A stretch of 46,323 bases of DNA from CAXTEJ01 sp964243295 (GTDB lineage Bacteria > Actinomycetota > Actinomycetes > Actinomycetales > Angustibacteraceae): the NCBI GenBank assembly GCA_964243295.1, contig CAXTEJ010000027.1, positions 1 to 46,323 on the forward strand, in the 5' to 3' direction. The notes under the pieces were generated by a model. That model did no database searches. It had not been told where the DNA came from and saw only the letters and a program-made list of their open reading frames with translations. This document shows, one piece after another, positions 25,436 through 34,224 of this stretch (within the stretch, counting starts at the first letter, position 1; every line of letters begins with the position of its first letter). The position numbers and the translations under genes are program-made.

Positions 25436-26214
25436 GCGGTCAGGTGCTCGAGCTGGGCCCTCACCGACAGCTCGGCCGCCGGCCACAGCGCTCGGTCGAC
25501 GTCGGCGTAGACCCGGGCGACGACGTCCGACGGGGACGACGCGCCGTCGGCCACGGCCGCGGCCACCTGCTGCAACCGCGCCCGCCGGTGCACGAGGTAG
25601 CCCTCGACCACCGAGGCGGCGTCAGGCAGGGCGGGGCCGTGCCCGGGCAGCACGGTCGTCGTGCTCGAGACCCGATACGCTAGCTGCCGCAACGACTCCA
25701 GGTAGTCGCCCAGCCGGCCGTCAGGGTGGGCCACCACCGTCGTGCCGCGGCCGAGCACCGTGTCACCGGTCAGCACCGCACCGTCCTGCGGCAGCAGGAA
25801 CGACAGCGAGTCCGATGTGTGCCCCGGTGTCGCGACCACCTCGAGCGTCAGGCCGGCCACCCGCACGACGTCACCCCCCGACAACCCCTCGTCCCCCAGC
25901 CGGTGCGCGACGTCGAGCGCCCGCACCGGCACCCCACCGGCGAGCGCCGCGAACGACGCCGCCCCGGCGCTGTGGTCGGCGTGACCGTGCGTGAGCAGCA
26001 CCTGCGCCACCCGAGCACCCCTCGCCCGGACGTCGGCCAGCACCGCCCGCAGGTGCGCCGGGTCGGCGGGGCCGGGGTCGACCACGACGGCGAGGTCGGC
26101 GCCCGGCTCGGCCAGCACCCAGGTGTTGGTGCCGTCGAGCGTCATGGGCCCGGGGTTGGGGGCCAGCACGCACGTCGCGCGTGCCGTGACCGCGCCGCCG
26201 GTCCACCCCGTCAC
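25420..26214 (-). CDS. MBL-fold metallohydrolase (Rv3677c-like)
   Basis: 264 residues. The zinc motif THGHADHSAG gives His76, His78, Asp80 and His81; further ligands are in VVATPGHTSDSLSF, LTGDTVLGRGTTVV and LPGHGPALPD. The N-terminal LAPNPGPMTLDGTNTWVL is typical of the LACTB2-like branch, whose human member is an RNA endonuclease; the bacterial role is unclear. GTG start overlaps the stop of the truncated Nudix gene. The gene sits beside crp as in Mycobacterium and Streptomyces. Confidence 0.9.
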   Translation of the reverse strand: MTGWTGGAVTARATCVLAPNPGPMTLDGTNTWVLAEPGADLAVVVDPGPADPAHLRAVLADVRARGARVAQVLLTHGHADHSAGAASFAALAGGVPVRALDVAHRLGDEGLSGGDVVRVAGLTLEVVATPGHTSDSLSFLLPQDGAVLTGDTVLGRGTTVVAHPDGRLGDYLESLRQLAYRVSSTTTVLPGHGPALPDAASVVEGYLVHRRARLQQVAAAVADGASSPSDVVARVYADVDRALWPAAELSVRAQLEHLTAQRER

Positions 26215-26561
26215 GGCGCTTCCCCGGCGAGCAGCACCCCGGTCTCCTCGAACGGCTCGCGCACCGCGGCGCAGACCAGCCGCCGCGCCTGCGCGGGCGG
26301 GCAGCCCAGCGCCTCACCCCACCACCCGACGTCCGGGCCGGCCCACGGCAGGGCCTGCTCGTCGTCGCGCGGGTCGACGCCGCCACCGGGGAAGACGTGC
26401 ATGCGCGGGGCGAACGCCATGGTCGGCACCCGGCGCAGCACGAGCACCTCAAGCCCCTGCGGGGCGTCGCGGAGCAGGATCACGGTGGCGGCGTCCCGTG
26501 GCCTCGCGGCGCCGGATGCGCTGCCGTCGGCGAGGATGGGCACGGCGAAGTCGCGCAGCAC
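26211..26561 (-). pseudogene. Nudix hydrolase, apparently truncated at the C-terminus
   Basis: About 116 residues from GTG 26561; the start is uncertain because no clear site is visible. The N-terminal half of an actinobacterial Nudix protein is well kept: DAATVILLRDAPQGLEVLVL, RRVPTMAFAPRMHVFPGGGV, and the box core REPFEETGVLL. The protein then stops seven residues later. Relatives at this locus continue for about 100 residues or more after the box, which form half of the fold. The stop overlaps the MBL start (GTGA). Most likely a gene trimmed by deletion; a short functional form is less likely. Confidence 0.65.
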
Positions 26562-26605
26562 CCACCGATCGTAGGTGCGCGTGAGGCTCGGACGAGGGGG
26601 CGAGG

Positions 26606-27280
26606 GTGAGCAGTCGTGAGTACACGATCCACCAGCTCGCCGCCGCCACGGGCCTGAGCGTCCGCAACATCCGCTCGTACCGCTCGCGCAGCTTGCTCCA
26701 GCCGCCGAGGCTGCGCGGTCGGGTCGGCTACTACGACGCCACGCACCTGACCCGGCTGCGGCTGGTGCAGGCGCTGCTCGGGCGGGGGCTGGGCCTCGAC
26801 GCCATCGCGCGGCACGTCGAGCGCGGCACGGCGCTGGGCGAGCTGGTGCGGCTATCGGACGACGACGCCCACCACGAGGGCCGCACCGTTCCCCTGTCGT
26901 CGCAGGTCGCGATGGCGCTCGACCTCGCCGAGCCGGGGTTCGTCGCCCGGCTCGTCGACGCCGGTCTCGGACGACGGGACGACGGCGGCTGGGCGGGCGA
27001 CCCCGCGCTGTTCGCGCTGGCCAACGCGCTCGTGGCTCACGGCGCACCGATCCCCGCCGTGGGGCACGTGTGCCTCGACGCCGCGACCGCCACGGCGCCG
27101 GTCGCCGAGCGCGTCGCGACCGACCCGTACCTTCGCGCCGTGACGACCGGCCCCGAGCGCGCGCAGGCGGTGCGCGTGCTGGTCGACCTGGCCACGACCG
27201 CCTACCGCAGGGCCCTGGTCGCGCGGCTGTCCGGCCTCGACGCAGCCGGCGGCACCGGGCTCAGCGCACCCGCACCGTGA
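26606..27280 (+). CDS. MerR family transcriptional regulator
   Basis: 224 residues, GTG start with AGGGGG about 7 bases upstream. The winged helix-turn-helix is at the N-terminus: YTIHQLAAATGLSVRNIRSY with RSRSLLQPPRLRGRVGYYDA, ending HLTRLRLVQALLGRGLGLDA. The C-terminal part is Ala-rich and lacks the Cys pattern of metal sensors, so it probably binds an organic ligand or is a redox-independent member. It is divergent from the truncated Nudix gene with less than 50 bases between starts. Its last 20 bases overlap ridA on the other strand. Confidence 0.88.
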   Translation: MSSREYTIHQLAAATGLSVRNIRSYRSRSLLQPPRLRGRVGYYDATHLTRLRLVQALLGRGLGLDAIARHVERGTALGELVRLSDDDAHHEGRTVPLSSQVAMALDLAEPGFVARLVDAGLGRRDDGGWAGDPALFALANALVAHGAPIPAVGHVCLDAATATAPVAERVATDPYLRAVTTGPERAQAVRVLVDLATTAYRRALVARLSGLDAAGGTGLSAPAP

Positions 27281-27743
27281 TCTCGACCTCGACGGGCGCG
27301 TCGAGCGGCAGCACCGCGACCCCGACCGCGCTGCGGGCGTGCACGCCGCCGTCGCCGAAGACCTGGCCGAGCAGCTCGCTGGCGCCGTTGACGACACCGG
27401 GCTGACCGGTGAACGCGGGGTCGCTGGCCACGAAGCCAACGACCTTGACGATGCGCACGACCTGGTCGAGGTCGCCCACCACTGACTTCACCGCGGCCAG
27501 GGCGTTGAGCGCGCAGGTGCGCGCGAGGCCGGTCGCCTGCTCGGGGGTCACGAGCCCCTCCCCCTGGCCGACCTTCCCGGTGGCCGCGAGCGTGCCGCCG
27601 ATCATCGGCAGCTGGCCCGACGTCCAGACGAGGTCGCCGTCGCGCACGGCCGGCACGTAGGCGGCCAGCGGCGGCGCGACGTCGGGCACCACCAGGCCGA
27701 GGTCGGCGAGGCGCTGCTCGACCGCGCTCACGGCCGGGCTCAC
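27261..27743 (-). CDS. RidA/YjgF family protein (Rv3678c-like)
   Basis: 160 residues from the GTG at 27743 that overlaps the upstream stop; GTG 27731 is an alternative. The body matches the actinobacterial long Rid type: AAYVPAVRDGDLVWTSGQLP, ATGKVGQGEGLVTPEQATGL, ARTCALNALAAVKSVVGDLD and the end GVHARSAVGVAVLPLDAPVE. Rid proteins hydrolyse reactive enamine/imine intermediates from PLP enzymes, though activity differs between subgroups and this one has a longer insert than true RidA. Position matches Rv3678c. Confidence 0.9.
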   Translation of the reverse strand: MSPAVSAVEQRLADLGLVVPDVAPPLAAYVPAVRDGDLVWTSGQLPMIGGTLAATGKVGQGEGLVTPEQATGLARTCALNALAAVKSVVGDLDQVVRIVKVVGFVASDPAFTGQPGVVNGASELLGQVFGDGGVHARSAVGVAVLPLDAPVEVEITVRVR

Positions 27744-27889
27744 GCGGAGGGGCGCTTGAGGTAGGCGACGAGGTTGCCGTCGTTGTTCACGACCTGCACG
27801 AGCTCCCAGCCGTCCTCGCCCCACTGGTCGAGGATCTGCTTGGTCGCGTGGACGATGAGCGGAACGGTCGCGTACTCCCAGGTCGTCAT
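27740..27889 (-). CDS. Small DUF4177-type protein (Rv3678A-like)
   Basis: 49 residues from the ATG at 27889. WEYATVPLIVHATKQILDQW followed by GEDGWELVQVV is the family pattern, ending NLVAYLKRPSA. The function is unknown. The stop overlaps the ridA start in a GTGA, so the pair is co-translated, as in the mycobacterial locus. The reading frame is open 20 codons further upstream, but that part looks like shadow sequence. Confidence 0.85.
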   Translation of the reverse strand: MTTWEYATVPLIVHATKQILDQWGEDGWELVQVVNNDGNLVAYLKRPSA

Positions 27890-27963
27890 GACGGCCAGCC
27901 TAGCCACCGGCGCCGACACCGCCCCGCGCGCGAGCGGGGCTGTGCGCATGGTCGACTCGGCCC

Positions 27964-28782
27964 ATGAGCAACGACCCCCGCGAGGTCATGGACCGTCCCA
28001 CCCCCGGCCCCGACGAGGTGGTGGCCTACGGCGAGGGCCCCGACCGCGTCGTCGACGTCTTCTGGCCCACCGCGCCGCCGACCGGCACCCTCGTGGTGCT
28101 CGTGCACGGCGGGTTCTGGAAGGCCGCGACCGACCGCCGCCACACCCGGGCCACGTGCGAGGGCCTCACGGCGGCCGGCCACGCCGTCGCCGCGATCGAG
28201 TACCACCGCGTCGGGCAGGACGAGGGCGGCTGGCCCGGCACGCTGGACGACGTCGCCGCGGCGGTCGACGCGGTGCCCGGTCTGGTGGGTCGGCTGCAGC
28301 GCGGGGGGGACCTGCGCCGCACCGTGCTCGTCGGCCACTCCGCCGGCGGCCACCTCGTGGCCTGGGCCGTGAGCCGGCCGAGCCTGCCCACGTCGTCGCC
28401 CTGGCACACCCCGGACGTCGGCGCCGCGGTGGCCGTCTCGCTCGGCGGGGCCGTCGACCTGCGGCTGTGCCACGAGCTGGGCCTGGGCGAGGGCGCCGTC
28501 GCCGGGCTGCTCGGCGGCGGCCCCGGCGACGGGCCGGACGACGTCCCCGACCGCTACGCCCAGGCCGACCCCGCGGTGCTGTCGCCGGCGACGCCGGTCG
28601 TGCTGGTGCACGGCACGCAGGACGACGTCGTGCCGATCGAGGTCGCCCGGTCCTACCTGCTCGCGGCCGGGCAGCGCGGGGCCGACGTCCGGCTGGTGGA
28701 GCAGCCGGTGGAGCACTTCGGCGTCATCGACCCGCGCTCGCCGGCGTGGGCCGCCGTGCTCGAGGCGGTCAGCGGCCGGTAG
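27964..28782 (+). CDS. Alpha/beta hydrolase, arylformamidase-like
   Basis: 272 residues from an ATG. LVVLVHGGFWKAATDRRHT has the HGGFW oxyanion motif (residues 48-52) typical of kynurenine formamidase-like and BD-FAE-like esterases; the nucleophile is Ser126 in VLVGHSAGGH, the acid is in GTQDDVVP and the base is His in VEHFGVIDP. No signal peptide. It separates the ridA pair from the ArsA-like pair, which are closer together in mycobacteria. Substrate uncertain; no other tryptophan catabolism gene is near. Confidence 0.82.
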   Translation: MSNDPREVMDRPTPGPDEVVAYGEGPDRVVDVFWPTAPPTGTLVVLVHGGFWKAATDRRHTRATCEGLTAAGHAVAAIEYHRVGQDEGGWPGTLDDVAAAVDAVPGLVGRLQRGGDLRRTVLVGHSAGGHLVAWAVSRPSLPTSSPWHTPDVGAAVAVSLGGAVDLRLCHELGLGEGAVAGLLGGGPGDGPDDVPDRYAQADPAVLSPATPVVLVHGTQDDVVPIEVARSYLLAAGQRGADVRLVEQPVEHFGVIDPRSPAWAAVLEAVSGR

Positions 28783-28835
28783 TCGGCGGGCAGGCACGTC
28801 GCGCCGCCACGCGAGCCGCCGGTTAGCCTCGGCGC

Positions 28836-29840
28836 ATGACCTCAGCGGCCCGGCCCAGCGACGTGCCGGACTGGAGCGGCGTCCGGCTGCACGTGGTGAC
28901 CGGCAAGGGCGGCACCGGCAAGACGACGACCGCGGCCGCGCTCGCGCTCGCGCTCGCAGCTGAGGGCCGCACCGTGCTGCTGGTCGAGGTCGAGGACCGG
29001 CAGGGCATCGCGCAGGTCTTCGACGTCCCCCCGCTCGGCTACGCGCCTCGCAAGATCGCGAATGCCCCCGGCGGCGGCACCGTGATGGGCATGGCCGTCG
29101 AGGCCAAGGCCGCGCTGCTGGAGTACCTGCAGCTGTTCTACAAGCTCGGCCGCGCCGCGACGGTGCTCGAGAAGTTCGGCGCCGTCGACTTCGCCACGAC
29201 GATCGCGCCCGGCATCCGCGACGTGCTGCTCACCGGCAAGGTCTACGAGGCCGTGCGGCGCCGCGACAAGGGCCGCCCGGTGTACGACGCCGTCGTGCTC
29301 GACGCCCCGCCGACCGGGCGCATCGTGCGCTTCCTCAACGTCAACCACGAGGTCAGCGGCCTGGCCCGCGTCGGCCCGATCCGCAACCAGGCCGACTCCA
29401 TCACCACCCTGCTGCGCTCGCGCGAGACGCTGGTGCACCTGGTCACGCTGCTCGAGGAGATGCCGGTGCAGGAGACCACGGACGGCGTCCGCGAGCTCGA
29501 GGCGGTCGGGCTGCCGGTCGGGGCCGTCGTCGTCAACCTGGTGCGCGAGGCCGTGCTCCCGGTGCGTCGCCTCGCGGCCGCCGGCAAGGGCAACCTCGAC
29601 GCCGACGAGGTGGCCGAGGGCCTGGCGGCCGCGGGCCTGGCCGCCGGGCCCGAGGTGGTCGAGGGGCTGCTCGCCGAGGCGCGCGACCACGCCGACCGCC
29701 TGGCGCTGGAGAAGCGCGAGCGGGTGCAGGTCACCTCGATCGGCCGGCCCGTCGTCGAGCTGCCGGCACTGGCGTCCGGGGTCGACCTCGGCGGGCTCTA
29801 CCTGCTCGCCGACCGGCTCGACGAGCAGGTGCTGGCATGA
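28836..29840 (+). CDS. ArsA/Get3-like ATPase, first subunit (Rv3679-like)
   Basis: 334 residues. Deviant Walker A VTGKGGTGKTTT at residues 21-32 includes the signature lysine Lys24; the Switch/Walker B region is YDAVVLDAPPTGRIVRFLNV. It belongs to the SIMIBI class with ArsA and eukaryotic Get3. Mycobacterial homologues Rv3679 and Rv3680 have been studied as a Get3-like pair. The stop overlaps the second ATPase gene (ATGA), so the two are made together and probably form a heterodimer. Confidence 0.92.
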   Translation: MTSAARPSDVPDWSGVRLHVVTGKGGTGKTTTAAALALALAAEGRTVLLVEVEDRQGIAQVFDVPPLGYAPRKIANAPGGGTVMGMAVEAKAALLEYLQLFYKLGRAATVLEKFGAVDFATTIAPGIRDVLLTGKVYEAVRRRDKGRPVYDAVVLDAPPTGRIVRFLNVNHEVSGLARVGPIRNQADSITTLLRSRETLVHLVTLLEEMPVQETTDGVRELEAVGLPVGAVVVNLVREAVLPVRRLAAAGKGNLDADEVAEGLAAAGLAAGPEVVEGLLAEARDHADRLALEKRERVQVTSIGRPVVELPALASGVDLGGLYLLADRLDEQVLA

Positions 29841-31015
29841 GCGCGGCTCGGTCCCGCCGGACGTCGGCCAGCAACCCCCACCTGGACGTCGACGCGCTGC
29901 TCACCGACCCCGGCACCCGCATCCTGGTGTGCTGCGGCGCCGGCGGGGTGGGCAAGACCACGACCGCAGCCGCTCTCGCCGTCCGCGCGGCCGAGGAGGG
30001 CCGCAGCGTCGTCGTCCTCACGATCGACCCGGCCCGCCGCCTGGCGCAGGCCATGGGCATCGAGCAGCTCGACAACACCCCGCGGCCGGTGACCGGTCTC
30101 GACACGGCGGCGGGGGGGCGGCTCGACGCGATGATGCTCGACATGAAGCGCACCTTCGACGAGATCGTGGAGGGCCACTCGACGCCGGAGAAGGCGGAGC
30201 AGATCCTCGCCAACCCCTTCTACCAGGCGCTGTCGAGCTCGTTCGCGGGCACGCAGGAGTACATGGCGATGGAGAAGCTGGGCCAGCTGCGCGCGCAGGC
30301 CGACCGCGACGGCACCTGGGACCTCGTCATCGTCGACACCCCGCCCTCCCGCTCGGCGCTCGACTTCCTCGACGCGCCGGCCCGGCTCGGCTCGTTCCTC
30401 GACGGCCGCTTCATCAAGCTGCTGCTGGCGCCGGCGAAGGTCGGCGGCAAGGCCTACCTCAAGGTGTTCGCGGGCGGGGTCAACCTGGTGACCAACACCC
30501 TGACCAAGGTGCTCGGCGCGCAGGTGCTCCGAGACATCCAGACCTTCGTCGCCGCACTCGACACGATGTTCGGCGGCTTCCGCGAGCGCGCGGACGTCAC
30601 CTACCGGCTGCTGCAGGAGAAGGGCACGTCGTTCGTCGTCGTGGCTGCGCCCGAGAGCGATGCGCTGCGGGAGGCGTCGTACTTCGTCGACCGGCTGGCC
30701 GGCGAGAAGATGCCGCTGTCGGGGCTGGTGCTCAACCGCGTGCACGACTCGGTGGTGCCGGCGCTGTCGGCCGAGCGCAGCATCGCCGCCGCCGAGACGC
30801 TCGCGGAGCGCAAGCAGCACCCGCTCACCGCCCAACTGCTGCGGCTGCACGCCGAGCGCGCCCAGGTGTCGGCCCGCGAGCACGCGCTGACGCGGCGCTT
30901 CACCGGCGCCCACCCCGACGTGCCGATCGCACGCGTGCCGGCCATGGCGGAGGACGTGCACGACCTCGACGGGCTGCGGCAGGTCGGTCGCGACCTCGCC
31001 GCGCCGCCCGCCTGA
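29837..31015 (+). CDS. ArsA/Get3-like ATPase, second subunit (Rv3680-like)
   Basis: 392 residues. The P-loop is VCCGAGGVGKTTTAAALAVR (residues about 31-50): the usual signature lysine before GG is Ala35 here, so this subunit lacks the residue that reaches across the dimer in ArsA/MinD enzymes, while the partner has it. DLVIVDTPPSRSALDFLDAP is the Walker B region. Helices such as NPFYQALSSSFAGTQEYMAM may form a client or membrane-binding surface. ATG overlaps the upstream stop. Role in membrane-protein targeting or stress is inferred. Confidence 0.92.
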   Translation: MSAARSRRTSASNPHLDVDALLTDPGTRILVCCGAGGVGKTTTAAALAVRAAEEGRSVVVLTIDPARRLAQAMGIEQLDNTPRPVTGLDTAAGGRLDAMMLDMKRTFDEIVEGHSTPEKAEQILANPFYQALSSSFAGTQEYMAMEKLGQLRAQADRDGTWDLVIVDTPPSRSALDFLDAPARLGSFLDGRFIKLLLAPAKVGGKAYLKVFAGGVNLVTNTLTKVLGAQVLRDIQTFVAALDTMFGGFRERADVTYRLLQEKGTSFVVVAAPESDALREASYFVDRLAGEKMPLSGLVLNRVHDSVVPALSAERSIAAAETLAERKQHPLTAQLLRLHAERAQVSAREHALTRRFTGAHPDVPIARVPAMAEDVHDLDGLRQVGRDLAAPPA

Positions 31016-31035
31016 CGCCTGCCTCACCCCTGCCG

Positions 31036-31389
31036 TCAGCCCGCGCGGAACTCCTCCTCGTAGCTCTCGTGGCCGTCACGCGCGGCCTCGAGCAGCCGGC
31101 GCCACGAGCGCACGTTCGGGCGCTTCTTCAGCACCGCGCGGCGCTCGCGCTCGGTCATCCCACCCCACACACCGAACTCGACGCGGTTGTCCAGGGCGTC
31201 GGCGAGGCACTCGGTGCGGACGACGCACCCGGAGCAGACCGCCTTCGCGCGGTTCTGGGCGGCACCCTGGACGAACAGCTCATCGGGGTCGGTCGTGAGG
31301 CACGCCGCCTGGACCGCCCAGTCCTGACTCCACCCCTGCTGGTTGTGCTGCTGGTTGTGCTGCTGCCCCACGCCTGCGACGACCGTCAT
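31036..31389 (-). CDS. whiB4: WhiB-family [4Fe-4S] regulator (WhiB4/WblA type)
   Basis: 117 residues. Four cluster ligands: Cys30, Cys52, Cys55 and Cys61 (C-x21-C-x2-C-x5-C). The sigma-binding turn GVWGG is at 73-77, followed by the basic DNA-binding tail ERRAVLKKRPNVRSWRRLL. TTDPDELFVQGAAQ and ALDNRVEFGVWGGMTERERR match the WhiB4/WblA branch. The N-terminus has QQHNQQHNQQ encoded by a short DNA direct repeat. AGGGG lies 8 bases before the ATG. Convergent with the ArsA pair and divergent from ponA2, as in Rv3680-Rv3682. Confidence 0.92.
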   Translation of the reverse strand: MTVVAGVGQQHNQQHNQQGWSQDWAVQAACLTTDPDELFVQGAAQNRAKAVCSGCVVRTECLADALDNRVEFGVWGGMTERERRAVLKKRPNVRSWRRLLEAARDGHESYEEEFRAG

Positions 31390-31698
31390 GCCACGTTCCC
31401 CTGACTGAATGGTTCGGCAGACACGCAGCGCTCGCGAGTGCGATCATTGGGCTGCGGCCCGCTATCAACGGTAGGGACCGCCACCTCGGCCGACCATCCC
31501 CCGTATCGGCCATCTCGTTCGGTCCAAGTGACTAGTCACAAGATCATCGTGAGCACCGTCGCCGAGCAGCCGCTGGCTCCCCGGACCTTGGCCACGTCGC
31601 CGCGCCGCAGCGCGAGGCTTCGTCGGTGCGCCGGGTTATCGTGATCTGGTCGTGCGACTGGACAGCCATCGCACCGGTGACCGAGGAGCCCCATCGCG
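31390..31698. promoter_or_regulatory. 309-base divergent region between whiB4 and the PBP gene, with a perfect palindrome
   Basis: No gene is seen. The clearest element is the 12-bp perfect palindrome GTGACTAGTCAC at 31528-31539, flanked by short A-rich bases (CCAA and AAGATCAT), a good candidate for a dimeric regulator site about 140 bases from the whiB4 start and 160 from the PBP start. TTATCG/TATCGT near 31636-31642 is a weak -10 candidate for the PBP gene. No convincing -35 was found. Confidence 0.4.
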
Positions 31699-34206
31699 AT
31701 GACGTTCGTCAAGCCCACCCGCGGCGACGACCGAGGTCAGTCCTTCGGTGGCGTCCTCGTGCTGCTGGGCGGCATGGTCACGACGTCCGTCGTCGCCGGT
31801 CTGATCGGCGCCGGGCTGCTCATGCCGGCGGTCGGGGCGGTCGGCGCGGGCGCCCGCGCGGGTGTCGACTTCTTCGACGCCCTGCCCACCGAGCTCACCC
31901 AGCAGCCGCTGGCCCAGCAGTCCCACATCCGCGCCGGCAACGGCATCGTCATCGCCACCTTCTACAGCGAGAACCGCATCGTCGTGCCGCTGACGCAGAT
32001 GTCGACGGTCATGCAGAAGGCTCAGGTGGCGATCGAGGACTACCGCTTCTACGAGCACGGCGGCGTCGACGCCAAGGGCGTGCTGCGGGCGGCGGTCAAC
32101 AACGCCAGCAGCGACTCCACCCAGGGCGCGTCCACGCTCACCCAGCAGTTCGTCAAGCTCACCCTCCAGGAGAACGCCGTCTACGCCGGCGACAAGGAGG
32201 GCGTCGACGCCGCCACCGAGCAGAGCTACGCCCGCAAGCTGCGCGAGATGCGCTACGCGGTCGCGCTCGAGCAGAAGGAGCCGAAGTCCAAGATCCTCGA
32301 GGGCTACCTCAACATCGCCTACTACGGCGACGGCGCCTACGGCGTCGAGGCGGCGGCCCGGCACTACTTCGGCATCAACGCCAAGAAGCTGACCCTGCCG
32401 CAGGCCGCGCTGCTCGCCGGCATCGTGCAGCGGCCCAAGGCCTACAACCCGCGCATCAACCCCAAGGACTCCAACAAGCGCCGCAACACGGTGCTGCAGC
32501 GCATGTACACCACGGGGGCCATCACCCAGGCCGAGTTCGTCAAGGCCCGCGACACCCCGGTGCGGCTGAAGATCTCCAAGACCGGCAACGGGTGCGACAC
32601 CTCCGCCTACGGCTACTTCTGCAACTACGTCTACCGCTCGCTGCTGCAGGACCCGAGCTTCGGCGCCACCGCTGCCGAGCGCCGCAACCGCATCCTGCGC
32701 GGCGGCCTCGAGATCACCACGACGCTCAACACCACGATGCAGGCGCAGGCGCAGAAGGCCATCAACGAGCGCGTCCCCGCCTCCAACTCCGAGGGTGCCG
32801 CCGGCGCGATGTCGGTGGTGCAGCCCGGCACCGGGAAGATCCTCGCGATGGTGCAGAACACGAAGTTCAGCAACAGGGCAGGCAAGGGTTTCGACGCGAT
32901 CAACTACAACGTCGACAAGGCGTACGGCGGCGGCAGCGGGTTCCAGCAGGGGTCGACCTTCAAGGCCTACACCCTGGCGGCGGCTCTCGAGGACGGGCGA
33001 GCGCTCAGCAGCCGCATCAACGCCCCCCGGGGCGGCACGACGTTCTTCAAGTCCGACTTCGCCCTGGACGGCGACTGCGTCGACCTGCGTGCTCGCACCT
33101 ACGCGCCCTTCAACAGCGAGGGCAGAGAGGAGGGCACCAAGTCGCTGACCGACATCACCGCCGACTCGATCAACACCGCCTTCGTCCGCCTCTCCGGAGA
33201 GGTGGGCCTGTGCAAGGTGCGCGACATGGCGACCAAGCTCGGCGTGCACCTGGCGGCCCCCTATGCCGCCGGTCAGCCTGACGGCCAGCCCAGCACCGTG
33301 CTGCGGGCCTACGAGTCCATGACCTTGGGCAGCGAGACCGTCGCCCCCCTCACGGTGGCCGCGTCGTACGCCACCTTCGCGGCCAACGGCGTCTACTGCG
33401 TGCCGCTGGCTGTGGCCTCGGTCACCGCCAACGGCAAGCCGCAGCCCGCCCCGCAGCAGAAGTGCAACCAGGCCATCGAGCCCGACGTCGCCCGCGGTGT
33501 CACCACGGCGCTCGAAGCCGTCATCGACCACGGAACCGGCGCCGCCCTCGGCATCGACCGGCCCGCGGCCGGCAAGACCGGCACGACGAACGACTCGTCC
33601 GACGTCTGGTTCACCGGCTACACGCCCCAGCTCGCCACCGCCGTCTGGGTGGGCCACACGGCCCCCAAGGGCAAGCAGAAGGCGACCCGCACCCTCAACA
33701 ACTCCTCGTTCGGTGGCCGCAGCTACGGTCACGTCTTCGGCGCGACGATCTCCGGGCCGATCTGGCAGCAGTTCATGAAGGCGGCTCTGAAGGGCGCGCC
33801 CAAGGAGGACTTCGCCGAGCCGAGCGACAAGCTCGTCAACGGCGACCGCGTGCGGGTGCCGTCCACCTACGGCATGACGATCAGCGAGGCGGAGGACACC
33901 GTCCGCGCCGCCGGGCTCGAGCCTCGCGTCGGCTCGTCCATCCCTTCGGACGCACCGAGGGGACTGTCTGCCGGCTCGCGGCCGCGGTCTGGTAACCGGG
34001 TGGCCCGCGGCGGCACCGTCACGATCTACCGCAGCTCTGGCCAGCCCCAGGCCCGTCCGGAGTCGCAGCAGCCGCGGCAGCCGCAGCCGACCCAGCCGCA
34101 GCCCACCATCGTGCCCGCGGCGACGCAGCAGCCCCAGCCGCAAGGGCAGGACCGCGACCAGGTACAGGGGCGCGGCCGGGGCCAGGGACGCGGCAACGGT
34201 CGCTGA
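31699..34206 (+). CDS. Bifunctional penicillin-binding protein with PASTA domain (PonA2-like)
   Basis: 835 residues. An N-terminal membrane helix (about 17-45) precedes the glycosyltransferase family 51 domain: EDYRFYEHGGVDAKGVLRA with the catalytic Glu, then GASTLTQQFVKLTL and GYLNIAYYGDGAYGVEAAA. The transpeptidase has Ser419 in GSTFK, SIN at 490-492 and KTGTT starting at Lys626. A PASTA domain spans about 714-782, then a Pro/Gln/Arg-rich tail of about 50 residues. It polymerises and cross-links peptidoglycan outside the membrane. Order whiB4-ponA2-metallophosphoesterase matches Rv3681c-Rv3683, apart from the inserted YqeY gene. Confidence 0.95.
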   Translation: MTFVKPTRGDDRGQSFGGVLVLLGGMVTTSVVAGLIGAGLLMPAVGAVGAGARAGVDFFDALPTELTQQPLAQQSHIRAGNGIVIATFYSENRIVVPLTQMSTVMQKAQVAIEDYRFYEHGGVDAKGVLRAAVNNASSDSTQGASTLTQQFVKLTLQENAVYAGDKEGVDAATEQSYARKLREMRYAVALEQKEPKSKILEGYLNIAYYGDGAYGVEAAARHYFGINAKKLTLPQAALLAGIVQRPKAYNPRINPKDSNKRRNTVLQRMYTTGAITQAEFVKARDTPVRLKISKTGNGCDTSAYGYFCNYVYRSLLQDPSFGATAAERRNRILRGGLEITTTLNTTMQAQAQKAINERVPASNSEGAAGAMSVVQPGTGKILAMVQNTKFSNRAGKGFDAINYNVDKAYGGGSGFQQGSTFKAYTLAAALEDGRALSSRINAPRGGTTFFKSDFALDGDCVDLRARTYAPFNSEGREEGTKSLTDITADSINTAFVRLSGEVGLCKVRDMATKLGVHLAAPYAAGQPDGQPSTVLRAYESMTLGSETVAPLTVAASYATFAANGVYCVPLAVASVTANGKPQPAPQQKCNQAIEPDVARGVTTALEAVIDHGTGAALGIDRPAAGKTGTTNDSSDVWFTGYTPQLATAVWVGHTAPKGKQKATRTLNNSSFGGRSYGHVFGATISGPIWQQFMKAALKGAPKEDFAEPSDKLVNGDRVRVPSTYGMTISEAEDTVRAAGLEPRVGSSIPSDAPRGLSAGSRPRSGNRVARGGTVTIYRSSGQPQARPESQQPRQPQPTQPQPTIVPAATQQPQPQGQDRDQVQGRGRGQGRGNGR

Positions 34207-34224
34207 CCGGCCGACGCTCCAGCC

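Noticed and set aside
31330..31370. Tandem repeat at the whiB4 5' end
   Set aside because: It is a short in-frame coding repeat giving QQHNQQHNQQ, not a separate element.
31636..34143. 835-codon minus-strand open frame opposite the PBP gene
   Set aside because: It mirrors the plus-strand gene, is Arg/Gly/Val-rich without recognised domains, and is a normal antisense shadow in GC-rich DNA. The plus strand has all catalytic motifs.
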